A program made the position numbers and the translations under genes. A stretch of 5,215 bases of DNA from Candidatus Brocadiaceae bacterium (GTDB taxonomy: Bacteria > Planctomycetota > Brocadiia > Brocadiales > Brocadiaceae). This document shows, one piece after another, positions 1 through 5,215 of the stretch. Below the pieces are notes generated by a model, which did no database searches, was not told where the DNA came from, and saw only the letters and a program-made list of their open reading frames with translations. The DNA is taken from assembly GCA_024653795.1 (NCBI GenBank), contig JANLHY010000517.1, forward strand, positions 1-5,215. Direction: 5' to 3'. The stretch's first letter is position 1. Each line of letters begins with the position of its first letter.

Positions 1-1
1 T

Positions 2-1054
2 ACATCACAATACAGCATCCATGCCGTAAAGAGTCTGAAAGAATTACTCTCACAGGCGGATTATATTACGCTTCACGTCCCTTTTAACAGCGAGACGAGA
101 AACCTTATAACCCAAAAGGAATTTGCAATTATGAAAAAGGGCGTTCGTATTATCAATTGCGCAAGAGGTGGAATTATCTCCGAAGAAGACCTGTGCAACG
201 CCATTAAAAGTGGTCAAGTTGCTGGCGCCGCAATAGACGTATTTGATGTAGAACCACCCGTTGGCAACAAACTCCTCGAATTAGAGCAGGTGATAGTAAC
301 GCCTCACTTAGGCGCATCTACCGAGGAGGCACAATTTGCGGTAGCCGTAGAAGCGGCTGAGCAAATGGCCGATGCGCTCACAGGAAAAGGTTTCAGAAAT
401 GCAGTTAACCTTTCACCTTATAATCAGGAAGAATACAATATCCTGAAACCCTATATAATACTGGCAGAAAAAATGGGATCGCTCCTCATGCAGATTACAA
501 AGGGTGGCTTACAAAATGTAGATATTATTTATACGGGGGAAATCACAAGGAAGAATATTAGCCTCGTTACCGATAGTCTTATGGTCGGATTACTCAAACC
601 CGCCCTTGAAGAAGGCGTTAATTTGGTCAGCGCACCTCATTTTATGGCAGAACGAGGTATCAAAATTAATGTCACCACCACCACAGGTGTCAGCGATTTT
701 ACGAGCCTCGTTACGGCCAAAATAAACACTCCAGATGGCGAAACCACAGTTTCGGGAACAGTCTTTGGGAAAAATGAGCCGAGGATCGTCGCTATCAACG
801 GATATGGCATAGAGGCTGCGCTAGACGAACACATGCTCATCCTCTTTGGCAAGGACAAACCGGGTTTAATTGGGAATATTGGGTGCGTTCTGGGTAATAA
901 AAAAATAAACATTGCCCACATGACGTTTGGCAGGAAAGAAAGCGGAGGCAGCGCTATCACAATTGTAAATGTGGATGCAGCAATACCCCAGGAATGTCTC
1001 CGGCAGATTGAGAAATTAGACCATATAGATGCAGCTTACCTGGTACATCTTTAA
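2..1054 (+). CDS. serA: D-3-phosphoglycerate dehydrogenase, 3' part (5' end outside window)
   Basis: This enzyme oxidises 3-phosphoglycerate to 3-phosphohydroxypyruvate with NAD+, the first step of serine synthesis, in the cytoplasm. The frame is open to the left edge, so the Met at 131 is internal; 350 residues are visible and about 175 are missing compared with the usual ~525-residue long form. Visible in order: the end of the NAD-binding Rossmann domain with the signature NCARGGII, whose Arg (164-166) is catalytic in this family; the DVFDVEP Glu (251-253) and the TPHLGAST His (305-307), which complete the Arg-Glu-His set; an intervening allosteric substrate-binding (ASB) domain at about 398-826, including an AERGI motif; and a C-terminal ACT domain (about 827-1051, KDKPGLIGNIG) that usually binds serine for feedback control. 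It stops with TAA. No clear intrinsic terminator follows. It converges on the minus-strand genes and appears unrelated to them. Identification is secure. Confidence 0.95.
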   Translation, partial: TSQYSIHAVKSLKELLSQADYITLHVPFNSETRNLITQKEFAIMKKGVRIINCARGGIISEEDLCNAIKSGQVAGAAIDVFDVEPPVGNKLLELEQVIVTPHLGASTEEAQFAVAVEAAEQMADALTGKGFRNAVNLSPYNQEEYNILKPYIILAEKMGSLLMQITKGGLQNVDIIYTGEITRKNISLVTDSLMVGLLKPALEEGVNLVSAPHFMAERGIKINVTTTTGVSDFTSLVTAKINTPDGETTVSGTVFGKNEPRIVAINGYGIEAALDEHMLILFGKDKPGLIGNIGCVLGNKKINIAHMTFGRKESGGSAITIVNVDAAIPQECLRQIEKLDHIDAAYLVHL

Positions 1055-1174
1055 ATAAGTTTGTGATGGGTTAGGTGGGGGGGGTAAACTGTTACGTTTA
1101 ATACAAGCGCATAGGGATTGACAATAAATAATCTGAACAAGTTTGTTGTCCGACACTTTGAAGATCAGGCATTG

Positions 1175-1295
1175 TCAGGGCTAAAGCCCAAATCAGACTT
1201 CGTCGTGAGCTCAGTCGAACGATAAGACCATCACTAACCCTCAGCCTTAAGGCTGGGGTTAGTGGGTACACGTCCTACCGGGGCTTTAGCCCTGA
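1175..1295. repeat. 15-bp inverted repeat pair flanking a hairpin
   Basis: TCAGGGCTAAAGCCC at 1175-1189 is the exact reverse complement of GGGCTTTAGCCCTGA at 1281-1295. Each arm also contains its own small palindrome (GGGCTAAAGCCC, GGGCTTTAGCCC). The 91 bp between the arms hold a second, stronger stem-loop centred at 1248. The nested symmetry resembles a miniature inverted-repeat element or a structured transcript. No flanking target-site duplication is obvious and no transposase is encoded inside. Confidence 0.7.
1232..1264. repeat. Strong stem-loop, 14-bp stem with one bulged base
   Basis: CACTAACCC at 1232-1240, then a bulged T (1241), then CAGCC pair with GGCTGGGGTTAGTG at 1251-1264, leaving a TTAA loop. 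The inner AGCCTTAAGGCT is fully palindromic. The stem is GC-rich near the loop, but no T-tract follows on either strand, so it is not called a terminator. It lies midway between two convergent genes, where it could still slow transcription or protect 3' ends. Confidence 0.75.
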
Positions 1296-1306
1296 TGGCA
1301 CAGCAA

Positions 1307-1336
1307 CCTGTCTGCGAGCAGACTCGCTCAGGCAGG
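1307..1336. repeat. Short hairpin downstream of the PDGLE-domain gene
   Basis: CCTGTCTG (1307-1314) pairs with CAGGCAGG (1329-1336) with one G-T wobble. Inside, CGAG (1315-1318) pairs with CTCG (1323-1326) around a CAGA loop. It lies about 20 bp past the stop of the minus-strand PDGLE gene, where a terminator would be expected, but no T-run follows on that strand. Confidence 0.5.
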
Positions 1337-1356
1337 CATGAAGTTGTTCATGTTAT

Positions 1357-1674
1357 TTATAAATTTTTGCGTCTCTTTTTCAGTAAATATCCTATGAATA
1401 CCGTTATCCCAAATACCACAAACATACCAATAATACCTGCGTATCGTTTGGTATCAAATTTGTGTTTAATACCAGGTACCGTATACCCCGGAAGAAGAGC
1501 ATCCACCGAAGGTTTGAAGTCGTCTTTTTTGACAAATCCCACCGTATGCTTTGACACCTTTTCAAGACCGTCAGGCATCTGTGAGGTAAATGGTATAATG
1601 AGAAATATAAGTCCTATAATAAAAGATAAACCAAATACTACAAACAACGGTATTTTGTTTTTGGTTAGCTTCAT
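1357..1674 (-). CDS. PDGLE-domain small membrane protein (CbiN/NikN-like)
   Basis: This 105-residue protein has two predicted membrane helices (about residues 8-29 and 79-98). The roughly 50-residue loop between them carries the diagnostic PDGLE motif at residues 34-38 (1561-1575) and a GYTVPG stretch near 63-68, as expected for the PDGLE domain. That domain occurs at the C-terminus of CbiM/NikM proteins or as a separate CbiN/NikN subunit of ECF-type cobalt/nickel importers, so a role as an accessory subunit in metal uptake is the best guess. A basic tail (KKRRK) follows helix 2. The start is ATG; the nearest purine-rich site (GGGA at 1687-1690) is 12 bases upstream, longer than ideal. The gene lies 84 bp downstream of the ureohydrolase gene with no terminator visible between them, so co-transcription is plausible. 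No CbiM, CbiQ or CbiO partner is in the window. The domain call is fairly secure; substrate is inferred. Confidence 0.78.
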   Translation of the reverse strand: MKLTKNKIPLFVVFGLSFIIGLIFLIIPFTSQMPDGLEKVSKHTVGFVKKDDFKPSVDALLPGYTVPGIKHKFDTKRYAGIIGMFVVFGITVFIGYLLKKRRKNL

Positions 1675-1758
1675 AAAGCCCGGAGTTCCCTTTATATCTT
1701 GTAGTCAATTTATCGATTTCTTTTTTTTGTATGTACTCTTATTCTTTATCATCATTCT

Positions 1759-2685
1759 TCAAGATAAAAGAGTATACTTTTTATAAAATCCTATGTTTTT
1801 ATACACAAGATTAGCAGACAAAAAATTCGGCGCCTCATTCCCAGGATTTGGCTTCAACTCTACCACATCAAACCCCACCACCTTTCTTTCTTTATATACC
1901 TTACGCAGGAAATCTATCACTCGATACCATCCCAATCCACCCGGAACAGGTGTGCCGGTTGCAGGCATGATGGACGGGTCTAATCCATCCACATCTAAAG
2001 TAATATATACATTATCTTCTAAGGTATCTATGGCTTCCTCATGCCAGGAATCGTTATCGTAGATATCTCTTGCATAAAACACCGATACCTCGCCCTTGTT
2101 CTTCTTTAAAAAGTTATGTTCTTCCTTTGATACCACTCTTATACCAAAACTGGTTACTTTACATCTCAAATCTTCTAACACCCTCCTTGATACACTTGCA
2201 TGACTGTATCGAGTTCCGCCAAATTGTTCCATTAAATCAAGATGTGCATCAAGTTGAAGAACGGATAACCTCTTGTACTTTTCTTTGTATGCCTTTATCG
2301 CTCCTTGTGAAATAGAATGCTCTCCACCCAACGTTACCAGGAATTTATTATCATTTACAATCCATTTACTTACGTGATAAACTGCTTCAATTACCTTTTT
2401 TGGGTCAGTATGTATTTCTTCTACATTAAGCGTCCCGACTGTAAAAATCCCTATAGTATAGATTTCACCTAATTCGTCATCATATGGTTCTACATTCACA
2501 GATGCATTCAATATCGCATTTGGACCCATTTTCGTACCAGTTTGATATGTAGCGGTTCCATCAAAAGGCACTCCCATAATCACAACCTTAGATTTCCTAT
2601 AAGCTTCACTCTCACTTTTAAAATCGTATGGAAATGCGCCAAATTGCAATGAACCCAAAACGTATTTTCTGATATCGTTTAACAT
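1759..2685 (-). CDS. speB: Agmatinase-family ureohydrolase
   Basis: This enzyme is predicted to hydrolyse agmatine to putrescine and urea in the cytoplasm, using two metal ions (normally Mn). At 308 residues it is close to the usual length. The ureohydrolase metal-ligand motifs are all present: GGEHSIS (His123), LDAHLDL (Asp146, His148, Asp150) and DVDGLDPS (Asp231, Asp233). TGTPVPGGL (243-251) and FDVVELKP (272-279, Glu276) also fit the agmatinase branch. GGEH replaces the commoner GGDH, a known variation. The ATG has a good ribosome site, GGAG six bases upstream. The gene follows a strong terminator, so it probably has its own promoter, and it may be transcribed with the PDGLE gene. The product could feed polyamine synthesis; released urea would be an ammonium source if a urease exists elsewhere. 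Family membership is secure. Agmatine as substrate is less so, because guanidinobutyrase, arginase-like and guanidine hydrolase members share these motifs. Confidence 0.88.
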   Translation of the reverse strand: MLNDIRKYVLGSLQFGAFPYDFKSESEAYRKSKVVIMGVPFDGTATYQTGTKMGPNAILNASVNVEPYDDELGEIYTIGIFTVGTLNVEEIHTDPKKVIEAVYHVSKWIVNDNKFLVTLGGEHSISQGAIKAYKEKYKRLSVLQLDAHLDLMEQFGGTRYSHASVSRRVLEDLRCKVTSFGIRVVSKEEHNFLKKNKGEVSVFYARDIYDNDSWHEEAIDTLEDNVYITLDVDGLDPSIMPATGTPVPGGLGWYRVIDFLRKVYKERKVVGFDVVELKPNPGNEAPNFLSANLVYKNIGFYKKYTLLS

Positions 2686-2691
2686 GCACTT

Positions 2692-2695
2692 CTCC
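2692..2695 (-). promoter_or_regulatory. Ribosome binding site of the agmatinase gene
   Basis: On the minus strand GGAG lies six bases before the ATG at 2685. This supports the chosen start. Confidence 0.7.
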
Positions 2696-2728
2696 GATAT
2701 TTATAATTAATTAAAATAATTTATCAAC

Positions 2729-2760
2729 AAAAAAAGGCATCTGTCACCAGATGCCTTTTT
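2729..2760 (-). terminator. Intrinsic terminator after the octaheme cytochrome gene
   Basis: AAAAAGGCATCTG (2731-2743) and CAGATGCCTTTTT (2748-2760) form a perfect 13-bp stem with a TCAC loop. Read on the minus strand, the stem ends in a run of seven Ts (2735 down to 2729), a classical rho-independent layout about 30 bp past the stop of the octaheme gene. It is nearly symmetric and could also work on the plus strand (TTTTTGTTTTTT follows), but no plus-strand gene leads into it. It separates the cytochrome unit from the agmatinase gene. Confidence 0.92.
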
Positions 2761-2792
2761 GTTTTTTATATTAAAGATAGAGAATGACATTT

Positions 2793-4577
2793 TTAGTGTC
2801 GACTTTCTCGTCTCTTTCTCCACATTGCTGCGCCAATCATTACAACTGCAACAACACCAACAATACTTCCTACCATGCCCGCAATACCTTTTCTTTCCTT
2901 TGATGCAACAAGTTGATCAACCTTCTTTCCTCTCTTAAGCTCAATGGCCTCGCTTTCCAGTATATTAATCTTCTGATACATCTTAGAAGCGCCATACCAC
3001 CATGCTATGTCCTGCTGACCGTGGGCAACACCTTTATAGGCATGTGCTTTATCGCCAAACCACATATCAGCATAAATAATTTCAATCTCTGAAGGGTTAT
3101 TTCTTCCCGTAGCAAACAAACCGTGTAATCCGAGAATCGGGCCAATTACAGGCACTTTTCCTCCGGTTGTTTTAAATGCCTTATACACAGCATCTCCTAA
3201 TAGTCCAGGTCCCAGTGCATCAGCAAGTATATCCCCGAGCGGGAAGATATCCCTTTCTTTAATTGGCACTTCAAATTCATCATTTGCTGCAATGTCGTCT
3301 AATATTGCTTGTGCCCTATCCTGTAATCTCCACATTTCAAACATGAAATCATTTAAGTTTTCACGATATAACCTGGCAAATCGAGGACTATGACACTTGC
3401 TGCAAACGGACACCCACTGTTCTGACCTCTTTTTATTTTCAGGGGAATACACATCTAGAACATAATTCAGAGGAGGAAGATTTATACCATGAGGATAATC
3501 CTTTAATGATGATTTGTAATCTACCCCTTTCGGTGGAACTGTGCCCATTCTCCATACGCCCTTAATAACAGGGTTGTGCGCAAATTTTCCATCTCCTTGA
3601 TCGAAATGGCAAAACTGACACGTTGGTGTTCTATAATCCTTGCCTGGAACAATCTCTGCTAATGGCTTTTCCCAATCCCAGTGTTCACCTTCCAGATGGT
3701 AAATGTAACCCATCTTCGATTCTCCATAAGACTCAGCATCTGGATGGTCAAAACCCATGTGACAACTCATACATGCCTCAGGTCTTCTGCCTTCTGCTGC
3801 AGAAAATTTATGCCTTGAATGACAGATATTGCATCGGTCTGTAGCGTGGCAGAAGTCGCAGCCAAACTGTGCAGCCGGATACCCCCTACGAAACATCTCT
3901 GGATACCAAGGTGGGATCACATTCGCCGCCAGACCTTCAACGTGGTTAGGACGACCACGTTCGGCTTCTGACATAAATTCTGTTGTTTGTTGAGGGTGAC
4001 ACTCGCCACAATTTGCAGGTGTGGGCATATACAGTTCTTTATGATCTTTCCCGTGGCAATCGCTACAGGAAACTTCCTTAATCTCTCTGTCCAGCAATTT
4101 TTCTATTTGTTGTGTTTTTTCTGCAAACCTTGGGTTTTTCTTTGGATTTGCATGGGTAGAATCTCTCCAGTCATTCACAGACCCAGGAGTTACCTCTTCA
4201 TGACATTTCACACAATCAGTTGGTTTGTATTTTTCCAATAGCTGATCATAATACGTCCCATCGGGTTTTACATAATGTCTCACCGGAAACCAGTACATTT
4301 GCAATGGTACGGGTTTATAGATATTCTGCCATGGCCCGGCGCCTTTCTCCAATCCGACATTCGTTGTAAACCAATCTTTCAGCGTATCATTGGGATACAA
4401 GATATCGTAATAGCTCATAGCCTTTTTCTGCATCTCTTTAAGCTCTTCTTCAGACTGTGCCTTGACGCTTTCAGACTGCGAACTCCACACTTCAGACTGC
4501 GCCTTGACGCTTCCAGTCTGCAAACTCCACATTAAAGGGGCGGCGAGTAAAATCGCGCCCAGTTTTAACAATTTCAT
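2793..4577 (-). CDS. Octaheme HAO-family cytochrome c, probably a reductive type lacking the cross-link Tyr
   Basis: This 594-residue protein has a signal peptide (MKLLK, then a hydrophobic stretch to about residue 20; VKA|Q sites after 26 and 40) and eight CxxCH haem motifs starting at residues 122, 171, 190, 240, 249, 269, 320 and 392. All 16 cysteines lie in these motifs. By order, the fourth (CDFCH) should bind the catalytic haem. FDHP supplies Asp277-His278, matching the active-site pair of Nitrosomonas HAO. The C-terminal block YADMW...AYKGVAHGQQDIAWWYG matches the HAO region that normally reads roughly DYTxWYG, so the Tyr that cross-links to the haem of the neighbouring subunit appears to be Ile524. 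Family members without it are thought to be reductive, for example nitrite to NO or ammonium. A helix at about 566-586 followed by RKRR predicts membrane anchoring, probably facing the anammoxosome lumen if this is an anammox organism. The upstream c554-like gene is the likely redox partner. HAO family is secure; reaction direction is inferred. Confidence 0.9.
   Translation of the reverse strand: MKLLKLGAILLAAPLMWSLQTGSVKAQSEVWSSQSESVKAQSEEELKEMQKKAMSYYDILYPNDTLKDWFTTNVGLEKGAGPWQNIYKPVPLQMYWFPVRHYVKPDGTYYDQLLEKYKPTDCVKCHEEVTPGSVNDWRDSTHANPKKNPRFAEKTQQIEKLLDREIKEVSCSDCHGKDHKELYMPTPANCGECHPQQTTEFMSEAERGRPNHVEGLAANVIPPWYPEMFRRGYPAAQFGCDFCHATDRCNICHSRHKFSAAEGRRPEACMSCHMGFDHPDAESYGESKMGYIYHLEGEHWDWEKPLAEIVPGKDYRTPTCQFCHFDQGDGKFAHNPVIKGVWRMGTVPPKGVDYKSSLKDYPHGINLPPLNYVLDVYSPENKKRSEQWVSVCSKCHSPRFARLYRENLNDFMFEMWRLQDRAQAILDDIAANDEFEVPIKERDIFPLGDILADALGPGLLGDAVYKAFKTTGGKVPVIGPILGLHGLFATGRNNPSEIEIIYADMWFGDKAHAYKGVAHGQQDIAWWYGASKMYQKINILESEAIELKRGKKVDQLVASKERKGIAGMVGSIVGVVAVVMIGAAMWRKRRESRH
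4449..4532 (-). repeat. Tandem 42-bp repeat inside the signal-peptide region
   Basis: The copies at 4449-4490 and 4491-4532 match at 37 of 42 bases. They encode two 14-residue units beginning at Trp17 and Trp31 (W-S-x-Q-x-x-S-V-K-A-Q-S-E-x), so the VKA-Q segment, a plausible signal-peptidase site, occurs twice. TTCAGACTG also recurs about every 21 bp, which hints at a seven-residue sub-repeat containing QSE. The duplication is in frame and leaves the haem-binding part untouched. Confidence 0.88.
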
Positions 4578-4583
4578 TTTTTG

Positions 4584-4589
4584 CCTCCT
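4584..4589 (-). promoter_or_regulatory. Strong ribosome binding site of the octaheme cytochrome gene
   Basis: AGGAGG lies six bases (C plus five A) before the ATG at 4577 on the minus strand, within a longer GGGGAGGAGG purine run. This near-perfect site fixes the start and suggests high expression. No convincing promoter is visible in the 89-bp gap upstream, which fits transcription from before the c554-like gene. Confidence 0.85.
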
Positions 4590-4666
4590 CCCCTTAAAAA
4601 CAGCATATGCTATGTAATAACATAAATTTCACTTTGATCTATTTTAAAGAATTAGCCTAAATTCTT

Positions 4667-5215
4667 CTAGTAAATTTTTGGCAACGATTTTGAAGCATCA
4701 CCTTTTTCAGTTAAACCTGTCTTGTATGGAGTCGTGTGCTGCGGGAAAAACCATTCGTCATCGCCACCTCTTTCCTGGAAAAATCTGAGGCGCATCTCAT
4801 GGTTACGAGTATGATGACAAGGACCACAAATATTATACGGCGTCCCAAATGTACCAACTTTGGCTATTTTTTGACCTTCTAGCGCCTTTCCAATATCCAT
4901 AAAATAGCTAAATACTTCTCCCGCGCCATGACAAGCCTCACAGGTAACCCCCTCTTCCGAGTATTTTCCAGTGGTTTCATCGTATCCCGTTGTATGACAT
5001 TTTAGACATGTCTTACGATATTCTGCGTTACCAGCAATATAATCAGGGGCTTTTTTCACAAGCTCAAATGTTTTAAACTTGATCCTCAGCCACCTCTCGA
5101 CATGCGGTGATGTTAAACCTGTATGGCATTTAAGACACTTCCGACTTCCCACATAAATCGCCTTATCACCTGTAATACTGTACTTTTTAAAATCCCCCAT
5201 TTCCAATCTTTGATT
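4667..5215 (-). CDS. Cytochrome c554-family multiheme protein, 5' end outside window
   Basis: This is a periplasm-type electron carrier with four CxxCH motifs in the visible 182 residues: CLKCH, CLKCH, CEACH and CGPCH. Counting from the TTG at 5206, they begin at residues 24, 67, 89 and 127. The spacing and surrounding residues (YVGSRKCLKCH; CLKCHTTGYDETTGKY; EGVTCEACHGAG) closely resemble cytochrome c554, the tetraheme electron acceptor of HAO in ammonia oxidisers. The frame stays open to the right edge, so the real start and an export signal should lie beyond it. TTG at 5206 is unlikely as the start because it would leave a c-type cytochrome with no signal peptide. It ends with TAG, 89 bp before the octaheme HAO-like gene in the same direction, so the two are probably an operon and redox partners. 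It may receive electrons from the octaheme protein or, more likely here, feed them to it. More haem motifs could lie in the missing part. Family is fairly secure; partner role is inferred. Confidence 0.85.
   Translation of the reverse strand, partial: NQRLEMGDFKKYSITGDKAIYVGSRKCLKCHTGLTSPHVERWLRIKFKTFELVKKAPDYIAGNAEYRKTCLKCHTTGYDETTGKYSEEGVTCEACHGAGEVFSYFMDIGKALEGQKIAKVGTFGTPYNICGPCHHTRNHEMRLRFFQERGGDDEWFFPQHTTPYKTGLTEKGDASKSLPKIY

Larger units (their letters stand above)
1055..1356. other. Repeat-rich intergenic region between convergent genes
   Basis: This 302-bp gap between the stops of serA and the PDGLE-domain gene shows no supported coding region. It contains at least four palindromic modules: a 15-bp inverted pair (1175-1189/1281-1295), a strong central hairpin (1232-1264), a hairpin at 1307-1336, and an imperfect palindrome around TGAGCTCA (1206-1213, with outer arms TTCG at 1199-1202 and CGAA at 1216-1219). 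None is followed by a T-run on either strand, so none is a classical intrinsic terminator. A G-run lies at about 1077-1084, just after serA. The composition suggests a mosaic of dispersed intergenic repeats or a non-autonomous element remnant. Confidence 0.6.

Noticed and set aside
131..133. ATG at 131 as the start of serA
   Set aside because: The upstream frame (2-130) is open and encodes matching dehydrogenase sequence (such as SQADYITLHVPF), so this Met is internal.
637..960. Minus-strand frame of 107 codons inside serA
   Set aside because: It is antisense to the ASB/ACT coding region and has no recognisable features or ribosome site.
1262..1786. Plus-strand reading frame of 174 codons
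   Set aside because: It starts inside the repeat region and lies antisense to the well-supported PDGLE gene; its translation shows no family features.
2700..2727. Possible sigma70 promoter for the agmatinase gene on the minus strand (TTGATA at 2722-2727, 16-bp spacer, TATAAA at 2700-2705)
   Set aside because: The boxes look good, but transcription would start at about 2693, at or inside the GGAG ribosome site, and the -35 box directly abuts the terminator tail in very AT-rich DNA. The promoter probably lies nearby but cannot be fixed by eye.
4602..4611. Palindrome AGCATATGCT upstream of the octaheme gene as an operator
   Set aside because: Ten-bp palindromes arise easily by chance, and no regulator or second copy is visible to support binding.
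4647..4666. Seven-bp AT-rich inverted repeat just after the c554-like stop, as a terminator
   Set aside because: The stem is weak (AAGAATT/AATTCTT) and no T-run follows on the minus strand; read-through into the octaheme gene is more likely.
5204..5206. TTG as start of the c554-like protein
   Set aside because: The frame stays open to the window edge, no signal peptide would be present, and no ribosome site is visible; the gene most likely begins beyond the window.

Overview
The window most likely comes from an anammox planctomycete (Brocadiales: Kuenenia/Brocadia/Jettenia-like). The main evidence is an octaheme hydroxylamine oxidoreductase (HAO)-family cytochrome encoded directly behind a cytochrome c554-type multiheme protein, in a moderately AT-rich genome. 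The intergenic DNA is full of short palindromes, which also fits. No rRNA or other taxonomic marker is present, so the assignment is inference.

Layout, left to right. The 3' two-thirds of serA (D-3-phosphoglycerate dehydrogenase, long ACT-domain type) runs on the + strand from the left edge to 1054. All other genes are on the - strand. A gap of about 300 bp (1055-1356) lies between the convergent serA and a small membrane protein; it holds no convincing gene but is packed with inverted repeats. The small protein (1357-1674) is a two-helix PDGLE-domain protein resembling the CbiN/NikN-type component of cobalt/nickel ECF transporters. Upstream of it on the same strand is an agmatinase-family ureohydrolase (1759-2685). 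A strong intrinsic terminator (2729-2760) separates that pair from the next unit. That unit consists of an octaheme HAO-like cytochrome (2793-4577) preceded by a c554-family cytochrome with four visible haem sites, whose gene runs off the right edge.

How the genes may work together. The two cytochromes look like an enzyme and its electron-transfer partner. The octaheme protein has all eight CxxCH motifs and the Asp-His pair of the HAO active site. It appears to have Ile where cross-linked HAO/HDH enzymes carry the Tyr that attaches to the catalytic haem. Known family members without that Tyr are reductive, so nitrite or another nitrogen oxide is the likely substrate, with the c554-like protein delivering electrons. 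A predicted C-terminal transmembrane helix suggests the enzyme is tethered to the membrane. The ureohydrolase and PDGLE genes may form a separate small unit; no functional link to the cytochromes is shown beyond adjacency. serA is housekeeping.
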